Of a stretch of DNA of 64,000 nt, positions 25,290 through 33,155 are shown piece after piece; positions within the stretch are counted from its first letter, which is position 1, and every line of letters begins with the position of its first letter. This DNA is from Lachnospiraceae bacterium (GTDB taxonomy: Bacteria > Bacillota > Clostridia > Lachnospirales > Lachnospiraceae). The translations under genes were made by a program, and so were the position numbers. A model generated the notes under the pieces. It was not told where the DNA came from. It ran no database searches and worked only from the letters and a program-made list of their open reading frames with translations. Where the stretch lies: positions 1 through 64,000 of the forward strand of contig CAJSZQ010000011.1 of the NCBI GenBank assembly GCA_910574185.1, written 5' to 3'.

Positions 25290-25937
25290 ATGGCTGCGTA
25301 TATGGCATATATGGAAGAATTGTCTGTCAGCGAGGCGGAGAATTTAAAGAGAACAATAAACAAATTATTCCGGCAGACCTGCATTTTACAGATGAGGTAT
25401 GATCCGGTAACGTTAGCACCAAGGGATAATCCGGATTATGAACTCTGTATCAGGCATAAAGGGTTTATAGAGGATTATCTGTCAGTGCTGGGCTGCGAAT
25501 TGGAGCATGACCCGCAGGAGCATATCTTCCGGTTGAAGGGAGACGGAGTTGAGACGGAGAAAATCAGTCTGACTTCGACGATTATCATCCTGCTGGTTAA
25601 GATGATTTACCGGGATAAGATTCTTGGCGAGGGGCTTCATGCAACGGTAACAAACCTTGAGGAAATCCGGGAATACGGCAAGAATACGAATCTCCTGAAT
25701 CGGAAGCTTGCCGGTGCAGAGTGGCGAGAGGCGCTGTATCTTATGAACAGACATCAGATAATCGAGCTTCCGGGTTCTGTGCGGGATGTGGAAGATAAGA
25801 CGCCGATTTATCTGTACAGCACGATTAATCTCTATGTGAGCGCAGCGGATATGAACGAGCTGCTCGACGAATACAGGGAGGAGGCCGCAGAGGATGAAAC
25901 AATCGAAGAAATTATTTCGACGGATGCTGATAAATAA
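25290..25937 (+). CDS. jetB: JetB-type (MukE-like) subunit, DUF4194 family
   Basis: A 215-residue protein matching the DUF4194 family of JetB/MksE subunits, which bind the kleisin as winged-helix dimers. The N-terminal half carries LKRTINKLFRQTCILQMRYD and the YELCIRHKGFIEDYLSVLG segment; the C-terminal half has LIVKM-like helices and a variable acidic tail. It starts 4 bases after jetA and overlaps jetC by 44 bases, so the three subunits are translationally coupled. AGGAG precedes the ATG. Confidence 0.85.
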   Translation: MAAYMAYMEELSVSEAENLKRTINKLFRQTCILQMRYDPVTLAPRDNPDYELCIRHKGFIEDYLSVLGCELEHDPQEHIFRLKGDGVETEKISLTSTIIILLVKMIYRDKILGEGLHATVTNLEEIREYGKNTNLLNRKLAGAEWREALYLMNRHQIIELPGSVRDVEDKTPIYLYSTINLYVSAADMNELLDEYREEAAEDETIEEIISTDADK

Positions 25938-28900
25938 CTGGGGCGGAATCAGCCACAAAGTATTAGAATTTCATGAGTATGTGAACCTGTTCAGTGGAAA
26001 AAGCGGCTCAGGTAAGTCTACAGTGATGGATGCGATACAGGTTATTCTATATGGAAGTGTGTCGGCCGCGTTTTTAAATAAGGCGGCGGACGACGCGAAA
26101 AACAGGAGAAGCGTATTAAGTTATCTGAGGGGAGCTCAGAAGGACGGAACTGCAAACCGGGAACATGTGGACTTTTGCTCCCAGATTGTGTTGGAGATTG
26201 AAGATACCGGAAGCAGGATGATAACCTGTATCGGGGCTGTTTTTGAAGTGGGGAAGAATGATCAGGATTTGAGAAAATATCATTTCTTCAGTCATGTGGG
26301 AGAGCTTCCGGAAAATGGATATTTAACGGAGGATGGAACGCCTTATACGGCGGCACAATTAAAGAAGCTGATTGAGTTGAGAAGCAAGTCGGAAGAGAAT
26401 AAGGGAAGTCTGGATATCAACCGTATCTATCCGTCAAAAGAGGCCTACTTAAATACGCTGTATGATATTATATTCGGATACATTGATCCAGGACGTTTCA
26501 TGACCATGGAGAAGAGCGCAATTGCTCTTCGGATGGCGGATGGTACGGGACAGTTTATCCGGGACTACATGTTTCCTAAGAGTAAGGAGGATACGGTATC
26601 TGCGATTAGCAGACAGTTAGGAGCATACCGCGAGATAAAGGAGCGGGTAGATGATTTGGAGCGTCGGATTGCAATTCTTAGCGAGATACGGGAAGAGAAC
26701 CGGAAGCTGAATCAAGTGAAGGCGGACAGACTGCGCGTAGAGCGTATCTTAAAGATTCTGGATATTGAGAGCTGCAAGATGCGAGTGGAAGCGAAGGAAG
26801 AGGACTTGAAGGAGATTGGCGCAAGAATTTCCGAATTAGAGGAGAAATACAATACCCTAGAAAGCGACAAAAAACAAAAGACGGATGAGCTGATTGAGGT
26901 AAAAGCGGAGTTTCACGCGAGCGACTATGGCGTAAAGAAGAAGGAAATGGAGGATATGCAGACCACCGTCGGTCTTCTTGAGGGAAATTCCAGACAGTGG
27001 AGAGAGATTCTTGACGGATTGAAGGCATGGGCGGAGGATGAGGACATCAGCGGGTATGTCAGTAATCCGACTTTGCAGTGTATTGACGAGATATTAGAAG
27101 GAGAGGCGTCGGTATCCGCCTTTGAGAAGCTGAAGCGCGGAATTGAAAATGCACTGGAAATGATTGGGGAAGAGCTGGCGGAGCTAAAAGACAGTATTCG
27201 CAGGACGAAAAAAGAGTTAAATGATAAGAAAGAGGCGGTGGAAGATTTAAAAAATGACAGGAAGCCTTATCGAAAGGATTTAAAAAGCGCCAGAGCACAG
27301 CTGCAGAGCGAGCTTGGAAGTCAGTATGGACGAACAGTTCACGTGGAAATATTTGCAGATCTCTTTGATATTACGGATGAAAAATGGAAAAATGCCATTG
27401 AAGGAAGGCTGGGGCGCATCAAGCACAGCCTGATTGTTGAACCGCAGTACGCATTGGACGCGGCAAAGATTTTCCGCAGGATAAAACGAAAAGAGTTTGA
27501 AGAAGTGGACTTAATAAATACGGCAGCAATCAAGAGGGATAATCCCAGTGCGGACGAGGGAACACTATATGACGCGGTAAGTACTGACAAGCCTTATGTT
27601 GAGCTGTGCTTGAAAAAGTATCTCGGAAGAATTTATAAATGTGAGACAGTGGACGAACTGCATAAAGTGCGCGACGGCGTAACGCCAGATTGTTATTCCT
27701 ACAGTAATTATATCTTTCGGCACTTAAGAGAGGATGACTATAATCGGTATGCCTGCATTGGAACCAGGGTTTCTAAGACAAAGCTAAAAGAGTTGGAGGA
27801 TGAGGTCTACGAATTGCAAAAACTGCTGATTGCGGACATTCAGCTGCAGGAAACCTTAAATCAGGCGCAGAAATTCGAGCGTTTGAATCAGAATCCGGAA
27901 CAGCTTATGCAGCTTTCTTCTGCGGCTAAAGAGCTGGAAACTTATCTGGAGAAACGAAAGATGCTGGAGGAAGAGCTTCGCAGGCTGGAGGACGGAACCT
28001 TTACCGCCCGACTAAAAGAACGGCTGGAGGGTCTTAATCAGGCGCTTGCAGAGCTTAACAGGCAGATGAATCGGATTAATAAAGAGCGCATTGGGCGAGA
28101 AGGAGATTACCGAACGGTAGAGAAAGAGTTGGGTGATTTTAGGGAAAAGCTTGCCAATCTGACGGAAGGATTTACGGTAAATGAGACGCTTCTTGCAGAG
28201 GTGAAGGGGAATTTAGAAAAGCAGACAGAAAATACCTACCGCAGAAAGCAGCATGAGCAGTTTGCGCGGCTTGGAGAGCAGGAAGAGCAGGCGGCAGATC
28301 AGAAAACCATCGCGAGAAATCATTTTAACAGAGAGTATCCCGCGTACGGATTTACCGGAGTTGAACGGGATAACGATGCGTATGATAAAGTGTTAGAACA
28401 GCTTCAGAAAGATTATGAGCCGAAATACAAAGAAGAATTTGAGAAACAGTATCGTCTGGTTTACCATTCTCTGAGAGAGAATGTGATTGCGACGATTCAT
28501 GGGGAAATCAAAGCCGCTTATCGTCACAAGAGAGAGATTAACCAGATGCTGTCAAAAATTCGTTTTTCAGACAGTACCTATCAGATTGATATTCTTCCGG
28601 CAGAGAATGAGAATGGGCAGTTCTATGAGATGCTGATGGCGTCGGAGCTTGACAGCAAAGTACTTTATAACGATGGATTTGAAGGACAGCTAAGTTTAGG
28701 GGAGGATGAATTTTACCAGAAATACGAGCGGCAGATACAGATGCTTACCGAAAAATTCATGCCGCCCCGGAACGAAGATGGTGAAAAACGCTCCCTCCAC
28801 AAGCAAGAAATGGAAAAATATGCGGATTATCGCAACTATCTAACTTTCAGTATGTATGAAAGAGTGGAGGACGAGCAGGGAAATATTAAGAAAAACGCAG

Positions 28901-29256
28901 TAGATGAGATGGCTGGCAGGGATTCTGGCGGCGAAGGACAGAACCCAAAATACGTGGCGCTTCTGGCAGGATTTGCTATGCTGTATATGCAGCAGAGCAA
29001 CCGGGATTCTAAGATACGGCTGGTACTGTTGGACGAAGCATTTTCTAAGATGGACAAGGAACGGAGCGAGGTGTGTCTGCGCTATGCAAGGGAGCTGGAA
29101 CTGCAGTTGATTGTGTGCGTGCCAGACGAGCGTCTGCAGTCTTTGATTCGCAATGTGGACTGCGTGTATGGATTCCGCAGGCATCAGAATCAGATTTCTA
29201 TGATGCATATTGATAAAGGGAATTATCTGAAAATGATAGAAGGCGGGATAGATTAG
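25894..29256 (+). CDS. jetC: JetC-type (MukB/SMC-like) ATPase subunit
   Basis: A 1120-residue SMC-like protein. Walker A GKSGSGKST is at residues 35-43, followed by long coiled coils broken by a hinge-like globular region (about 450-620). The ABC signature SGGEGQ is near 1010-1016 and Walker B RLVLLDEAFSKMD near 1042-1054. This is the ATPase that in Wadjet extrudes plasmid DNA loops. GGAGGAGG precedes the ATG at 25894. In Wadjet systems the nuclease JetD follows, but here a terminator lies directly after the stop and the next gene is spoVAD. The operon therefore lacks the DNA-cutting subunit in this window. Confidence 0.88.
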   Translation: MKQSKKLFRRMLINNWGGISHKVLEFHEYVNLFSGKSGSGKSTVMDAIQVILYGSVSAAFLNKAADDAKNRRSVLSYLRGAQKDGTANREHVDFCSQIVLEIEDTGSRMITCIGAVFEVGKNDQDLRKYHFFSHVGELPENGYLTEDGTPYTAAQLKKLIELRSKSEENKGSLDINRIYPSKEAYLNTLYDIIFGYIDPGRFMTMEKSAIALRMADGTGQFIRDYMFPKSKEDTVSAISRQLGAYREIKERVDDLERRIAILSEIREENRKLNQVKADRLRVERILKILDIESCKMRVEAKEEDLKEIGARISELEEKYNTLESDKKQKTDELIEVKAEFHASDYGVKKKEMEDMQTTVGLLEGNSRQWREILDGLKAWAEDEDISGYVSNPTLQCIDEILEGEASVSAFEKLKRGIENALEMIGEELAELKDSIRRTKKELNDKKEAVEDLKNDRKPYRKDLKSARAQLQSELGSQYGRTVHVEIFADLFDITDEKWKNAIEGRLGRIKHSLIVEPQYALDAAKIFRRIKRKEFEEVDLINTAAIKRDNPSADEGTLYDAVSTDKPYVELCLKKYLGRIYKCETVDELHKVRDGVTPDCYSYSNYIFRHLREDDYNRYACIGTRVSKTKLKELEDEVYELQKLLIADIQLQETLNQAQKFERLNQNPEQLMQLSSAAKELETYLEKRKMLEEELRRLEDGTFTARLKERLEGLNQALAELNRQMNRINKERIGREGDYRTVEKELGDFREKLANLTEGFTVNETLLAEVKGNLEKQTENTYRRKQHEQFARLGEQEEQAADQKTIARNHFNREYPAYGFTGVERDNDAYDKVLEQLQKDYEPKYKEEFEKQYRLVYHSLRENVIATIHGEIKAAYRHKREINQMLSKIRFSDSTYQIDILPAENENGQFYEMLMASELDSKVLYNDGFEGQLSLGEDEFYQKYERQIQMLTEKFMPPRNEDGEKRSLHKQEMEKYADYRNYLTFSMYERVEDEQGNIKKNAVDEMAGRDSGGEGQNPKYVALLAGFAMLYMQQSNRDSKIRLVLLDEAFSKMDKERSEVCLRYARELELQLIVCVPDERLQSLIRNVDCVYGFRRHQNQISMMHIDKGNYLKMIEGGID

Positions 29257-29259
29257 TAA

Positions 29260-29303
29260 ACCCAGGGGCATTCCTTCATACAATGCCCTTGGGTATAATT
29301 TTT
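29260..29303 (+). terminator. Terminator of the jetABC operon
   Basis: A 13-bp stem with one mismatch (ACCCAGGGGCATT with AATGCCCTTGGGT) is followed by TATAATTTTTT. It starts 4 bases after the jetC stop. The 3' arm overlaps the -35 region of the promoter at 29292. Confidence 0.85.
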
Positions 29304-29321
29304 TGAAAAACTTCCATACTA
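29292..29321 (+). promoter_or_regulatory. Putative forespore sigma-G/sigma-F promoter of spoVAD
   Basis: GGTATA at 29292-29297, a 17-base spacer and CATACTA at 29315-29321, about 95 bases before the spoVAD start. CATACTA is the sigma-G/sigma-F -10 consensus, and spoVA genes are known sigma-G targets in Bacillus. The -35 overlaps the jetC terminator. Confidence 0.7.
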
Positions 29322-29416
29322 AGGGAAGGAAAAGAATCTGATACGTTCTGGGACGCAGGTTTTTTAAGGATGAGCTGAAACCAGAGCGTATGAACAGTAT
29401 GGAAGGTGGATATGAT

Positions 29417-30430
29417 ATGATTCAGAAAACAAAGGGAGTTCAGAGTATTGCATTTTCTGAGTCTCCCTATATTATGAGCAGCGCGACTGTGGTGGGAAAG
29501 AAGGAGAGCGAAGGGCCGCTGGGGAAATATTTTGATATGACGGACTCGGAAAATCTTTTTGGGGAGGAGACCTGGGAAGCTGCGGAAGGAACCATGCAGA
29601 AAGAAGCCTGTACACTGGCTTTGGGAAAGGCGAAACTTACGCCGGACAAGGTTAGATATCTGTTTGGCGGAGACCTCTTGAGACAGGGAATTGCAACTTC
29701 TATGGGGTTGGAAAGCTTTCAGATTCCCCTGTTTGGCTTATTTGGAGCCTGCTCTACTTCAGGAGAAGCTCTGGCGCTGGCGTCTATGTGCGTGGCGGCA
29801 GGATACGGGGAACATATGCTGGCAGTTACCTCCAGCCATTTCGGAACGGCGGAGAAGGAATTTCGATTCCCTCTCAGCTATGCTAATCAAAGACCGCTGT
29901 CTGCCCAGTGGACTGTAACCGGAAGCGGCGCTTTTGTGGTGGGAAATAAAAAAAGCCATGTCAGAATATCGGGAATCACCGTTGGAAAAATTGTAGATTA
30001 CGGCCTAAAGGATTCCCAGAATATGGGGGCCTGTATGGCGCCTGCGGCGGCAGATACCATAGCGATTAATCTGGCGGATTTTGAAAGGCAGGCGGACGAC
30101 TACAGTCGGATTGTCACCGGAGACTTGGGGTATGTGGGGCAGAGTATCCTTTTTGATTTGATGCGGAAAAAGGGACTGGATATCATGAAGAATCACATGG
30201 ACTGCGGCATGACCATATTTGACCAGCAGACCCAGGATACTCATGCGGGAGGCAGCGGATGCGGTTGTGCGGCTACGACCCTTGCCGCTTATATCTTGCC
30301 GAAGATTGAAAAAGGCGAGTGGAAAAAAGTATTGTTTGTACCGACAGGCGCGCTCATGTCTACGGTCAGTTTCAACGAGGGAGAAAGTGTTCCGGGAATC
30401 GCGCATGGCATTGTGCTGGAGCACTGTTAA
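29417..30430 (+). CDS. spoVAD: Stage V sporulation protein AD
   Basis: A 337-residue thiolase-fold protein of the SpoVA channel, needed for dipicolinic acid import into the forespore. The body carries GPLGKYFDMTDSENLFGEETWE-like N-terminal sequence, FGLFGACSTSGEALALA with the thiolase-type Cys, FPLSYANQRPLSAQWTVTG and GSGCGCAA. I chose the ATG at 29417 because GGAAGGTGG lies 7 bases upstream; the frame opens at 29390. spoVAE follows 17 bases later, but no spoVAC gene precedes it. Confidence 0.95.
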   Translation: MIQKTKGVQSIAFSESPYIMSSATVVGKKESEGPLGKYFDMTDSENLFGEETWEAAEGTMQKEACTLALGKAKLTPDKVRYLFGGDLLRQGIATSMGLESFQIPLFGLFGACSTSGEALALASMCVAAGYGEHMLAVTSSHFGTAEKEFRFPLSYANQRPLSAQWTVTGSGAFVVGNKKSHVRISGITVGKIVDYGLKDSQNMGACMAPAAADTIAINLADFERQADDYSRIVTGDLGYVGQSILFDLMRKKGLDIMKNHMDCGMTIFDQQTQDTHAGGSGCGCAATTLAAYILPKIEKGEWKKVLFVPTGALMSTVSFNEGESVPGIAHGIVLEHC

Positions 30431-30447
30431 AAGAAGGGAGAATAACT

Positions 30448-30813
30448 GTGAATATAATGGATTATGTCAATGCGTTCTGGGTCGGCGGATTAATCTGTGC
30501 GTTGGCGCAGATATTGTTAGACCGGACAAAGCTGATGCCGGGAAGGATTATGGTACTTCTTGTGTGCAGTGGGGCGGTGCTTGGATTTCTTGGAATCTAT
30601 CAGCCGTTTCAGGATTTTGCGGGAGCCGGAGCGAGCGTACCGCTGCTGGGATTTGGAAATACACTGTTTAAAGGCGTAAAAGAAGCAGTGAAGGACGAAG
30701 GATTTATCGGAATCTTTATGGGGGGATTTAAGGCCAGCGCGGTGGGGATTTCCGCGGCGCTGATTTTCGGATATCTGGCGTCAAGGATATTTGAGCCGAG
30801 AATGAAAAAATAG
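30448..30813 (+). CDS. spoVAE: Stage V sporulation protein AE
   Basis: A 121-residue membrane protein with three or four hydrophobic segments (AFWVGGLICALAQILLD, IMVLLVCSGAVLGFLGIYQPF and the C-terminal GGFKASAVGISAALIFGYLA). It matches SpoVAE in length and in the QILLDRTKLMPGRIMV segment. I chose the GTG at 30448 because AAGGGAG lies 7 bases upstream; the frame extends backwards within spoVAD only as an overlap. It works with SpoVAC and SpoVAD in moving dipicolinic acid across the inner spore membrane. Confidence 0.93.
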   Translation: MNIMDYVNAFWVGGLICALAQILLDRTKLMPGRIMVLLVCSGAVLGFLGIYQPFQDFAGAGASVPLLGFGNTLFKGVKEAVKDEGFIGIFMGGFKASAVGISAALIFGYLASRIFEPRMKK

Positions 30814-30851
30814 AACGGACTGTATGGATATCGGGAGTTGCCTGATAACCC

Positions 30852-30883
30852 GCTGTTTACCAAATCACCTGTGAACTGTAATC
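30852..30883. repeat. Arm fragment G of the nested-hairpin repeat
   Basis: GCTGTTTACCAAATCACCTGTGAACTGTAAT matches only the GTTTACC-type outer end of the 238-bp family (compare the right end at 19837-19861). Confidence 0.6.
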
Positions 30884-30921
30884 CTGAAAGCGTGTAAACC
30901 GGCGCTATGTTTAACCAATGA

Positions 30922-30950
30922 TTGACGAAAATCATCGAATTTGATAAGAT
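30922..30950 (+). promoter_or_regulatory. Putative promoter of the guaA-like gene
   Basis: TTGACG at 30922-30927, a 17-base spacer and TAAGAT at 30945-30950, 30 bases upstream of the start codon. Confidence 0.65.
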
Positions 30951-30980
30951 GGAATCAATAAAATTTGATGGAGGTACAGA

Positions 30981-31961
30981 ATGGGTAATAATAAGAGACC
31001 GGACAGTATGGAACGGATTACAACGACAGAGCTGGCAGAAGCTTTTATTGCCGGGCAGGTAAAAGAGATTCAGGCGCAGGTTGGAGATAAAAAGGTGCTG
31101 TTGGCGCTTTCGGGAGGAGTGGATTCTTCTGTTGTTGCGGCGCTTTTGATTAAGGCAGTTGGAAAGCAGTTGGTATGCGTACATGTGAACCATGGACTTT
31201 TGCGTAAAGGCGAGCCGGAACAGGTAGTAGAAGTATTTCGCAATCAGATGGATGCTAATTTAATCTATGTAGATGCAGTGGACCGTTTTCTGGATAAGCT
31301 AAAGGACGTTGCAGAGCCGGAGAAAAAGCGTAAGATTATTGGAGCAGAGTTTATCCGGGTGTTTGAGGAAGAAGCAAGAGGGCAGGAAGGAATTGAATTT
31401 CTGGCTCAGGGGACGATTTATCCAGACATTATTGAGAGCGACGGAGTAAAAGCGCATCACAATGTAGGCGGCTTGCCGGAAGATTTGCAATTTGAACTTG
31501 TAGAGCCTTTGAAGTTCTTATATAAGGATGAAGTACGCGTGGTAGGGAAGGCGCTGGGACTTCCGGACGGCATGGTTTACCGTCAACCGTTTCCGGGGCC
31601 GGGACTTGGAGTGCGCTGTCTTGGAGCTATTACCCGCGAACGTCTGGAAATTGTTCGGGAATCTGATGCGATACTTCGTGAGGAATTTGCGAAGAACGGG
31701 CTGGAAGGCAAAGTGTGGCAGTATTTTACCGCAGTACCAGATTTTAGGTCGGTGGGTGTGTCGGAAGGAGCCAGAACCTTTGCGTATCCGGTTATCCTTC
31801 GTGCAGTAAATACGGTAGACGCAATGACGGCGACTGTAGAGAATGTACCGTTTGAATTGCTGGAGCATATTACAGAACGGATTACCCACGAAGTGGAGGG
31901 CGTGAACAGGGTGCTTTATGATTTGACGCCGAAGCCTTGTGGGACAATTGAATGGGAGTGA
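30981..31961 (+). CDS. guaA: GMP synthetase ATP-pyrophosphatase subunit, GATase domain absent
   Basis: A 326-residue protein matching only the synthetase half of GMP synthase. SGGVDSS at residues 44-50 is the PP-loop, followed by VNHGLLRKGE, LAQGTIYPDIIES and YRQPFPGPGLGVRC, then the dimerisation domain, ending in KPCGTIEWE like complete GuaA. A normal bacterial GuaA has about 510-525 residues because an N-terminal glutamine amidotransferase supplies ammonia. That domain is missing, and spoVAE occupies the space upstream. Archaeal GMP synthases are split this way. It may use free ammonia, or pair with an amidotransferase encoded elsewhere. GGAGG precedes the ATG. Confidence 0.9.
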   Translation: MGNNKRPDSMERITTTELAEAFIAGQVKEIQAQVGDKKVLLALSGGVDSSVVAALLIKAVGKQLVCVHVNHGLLRKGEPEQVVEVFRNQMDANLIYVDAVDRFLDKLKDVAEPEKKRKIIGAEFIRVFEEEARGQEGIEFLAQGTIYPDIIESDGVKAHHNVGGLPEDLQFELVEPLKFLYKDEVRVVGKALGLPDGMVYRQPFPGPGLGVRCLGAITRERLEIVRESDAILREEFAKNGLEGKVWQYFTAVPDFRSVGVSEGARTFAYPVILRAVNTVDAMTATVENVPFELLEHITERITHEVEGVNRVLYDLTPKPCGTIEWE

Positions 31962-32078
31962 TGTAAAAATAGCGGGAAGCCTTGTAAATCGAGGCTTCCC
32001 GTTTGTTGTGTCTGCAGTTTTTGGTTGCTACATCATAGTTACAAACGGTACAATATTCATACATATAATAAGTAATTT
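31956..32078. repeat. guaA-end direct repeat, copy 1 (attL-like)
   Basis: A 123-bp sequence starting at the last codons of the guaA-like gene recurs 1200 bases downstream at 33156-33278, with roughly nine differences. It contains the terminator stem GGGAAGCC/GGCTTCCC and runs to AGTAATTT. Copies at the two ends of a gene-poor segment behind a guaA gene look like attachment-site duplications. Confidence 0.8.
31974..32004 (+). terminator. Terminator of the guaA-like gene
   Basis: An 8-bp stem (GGGAAGCC with GGCTTCCC) and a moderate T-rich tail 13 bases after the stop. A second copy of the same terminator lies at 33174-33204 within the downstream direct repeat. Confidence 0.75.
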
Positions 32079-32148
32079 GTATGATAGATATAAAGAGATA
32101 AAAACAATTCAGAGATGGATGTAATAAATGTACGAAGGAGACATGAGC

Positions 32149-32250
32149 ATGAGCAATTTTACTTTCCTTGAAAATAGATGGAGTGATTTGGCAAGGTTAG
32201 GTGGGAAAAATACTTGCAAATCATGTATAGATATAGTATTGTATAAATAG
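32149..32250 (+). pseudogene. Truncated start of a DUF4145/type I restriction R-subunit-like gene
   Basis: AAGGAG at 32135-32140 precedes an ATG that opens a 33-codon frame. The first 18 residues (MSNFTFLENRWSDLARLG) resemble the N-terminus of HsdR-type restriction subunits and DUF4145 helicases, which begin MSNF-x-FL followed by a W-x-x-L segment. After residue 20 the similarity stops and the frame ends. A start with a good ribosome site but no body suggests a deletion of a defence gene. The match is from memory and short. Confidence 0.4.
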
Positions 32251-32253
32251 AAT

Positions 32254-32328
32254 AAAACTGTAACGAGTTACAGTTTTGGTCTGGGCGAAAGCTCTTTGGA
32301 CCACCGTAGGCGGGAAGAATTTCCCGCC
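32254..32328 (+). ncRNA. Structured 5' leader of the DUF3800 gene (three hairpins)
   Basis: Three consecutive stems fill the leader. The first is AAAACTGTAAC-GA-GTTACAGTTTT (32254-32277). The second is GGTC...GACC with an inner GGGC-GAAA-GCTC, a GNRA tetraloop (32278-32302). The third is GGCGGGAA/TTCCCGCC (32309-32328). The gene starts 30 bases later. Published comparative surveys describe several DUF3800 RNA motifs next to genes of this family; membership of this copy is inferred. The first stem alone could also be a terminator for the remnant upstream. Confidence 0.5.
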
Positions 32329-32357
32329 ATTTCTATTATTTATAAAGGATAGTATTA

Positions 32358-33032
32358 ATGAAAGAACTGAGTGTGTTTATCGATGAATCCGGAGATTTCG
32401 GAGTAATAAAAGAGCGACCGGCATACTATTTGGTAACTTTTGTTTTTCATAATCAGGATGATGACATAGAAGAACATGTTTCAAAGTTAGAAGAAAGTGT
32501 CCGTAGCTCGGGATTTGATGTAGAATATATACATACAGGTCCGGTCATTCGACGGGAGGAAGTATTTGCAAGATATTCTATAGATGAGCGAAGGAAATTG
32601 CTGTATAAAATGCTTAATTTTGTGAATAGATGTCCGATTTCTTATTTAACAGTTATCGTGGATAGAAGAGAAGCAACAGATAAGATTGCGTTGTCTGGTA
32701 GATTGGCAAAGGCAATTAATAGATCGTTAAGCGAACGTATCGAGTTTTTTTCGGGATTTGATAAGATTATTGTTTATTATGATAATGGTCAGGTTGAACT
32801 TAGCACAATTCTAAATGCGGTATTTTCAATACAATTTTCGAATGTAGAATTTAGAAAAGCTGAACCGCAGAAATATCGGCTATTACAGGCAGCAGACTTT
32901 ATTTGTTCTATGGAATTGTTGAAGATTAAGCGAGTTGAAAAACGATTAAGTAAATCGGAAGAACACTTTTTCTATAAGCCGCAAGAATTAAAGAAAACCT
33001 TTTTGAAAAGTGTTGAGAAGAAGAAATTATAG
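32358..33032 (+). CDS. DUF3800 domain protein
   Basis: A 224-residue soluble protein with the DUF3800 hallmarks: FIDESGDFG at residues 7-15, an acidic DNGQ site near 142-145 and LLQAADFI near 175-182. The fold is thought to be RNase H-like, with the acidic residues placed for metal binding. DUF3800 genes are frequent in mobile elements and defence islands, but their role is not established. AAAGGA lies 8 bases upstream of the ATG. The base composition is richer in A and T than that of its neighbours, and the gene is enclosed by guaA-end direct repeats, so recent transfer is likely. Confidence 0.85.
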   Translation: MKELSVFIDESGDFGVIKERPAYYLVTFVFHNQDDDIEEHVSKLEESVRSSGFDVEYIHTGPVIRREEVFARYSIDERRKLLYKMLNFVNRCPISYLTVIVDRREATDKIALSGRLAKAINRSLSERIEFFSGFDKIIVYYDNGQVELSTILNAVFSIQFSNVEFRKAEPQKYRLLQAADFICSMELLKIKRVEKRLSKSEEHFFYKPQELKKTFLKSVEKKKL

Positions 33033-33155
33033 ACAAGCATGATTGCAAAAAGTTCCTGAACGGGAAATAATGTGTGGAATATTTAGAATGATTATATAAT
33101 ATGAGGTGGAAGAACAACTGATTAGAGACAATATATAGTCGTCAAAATCGAGTTC

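Noticed and set aside
25894-29389. A frameshifted jetD behind jetC
   Set aside because: Only 133 bases separate jetC from the first possible spoVAD start, and they hold a terminator and a promoter.
32358-33032. Type III toxin-antitoxin system (toxin with repeat RNA)
   Set aside because: The leader has three different stems and no tandem repeats, and the protein is DUF3800, not ToxN-like.
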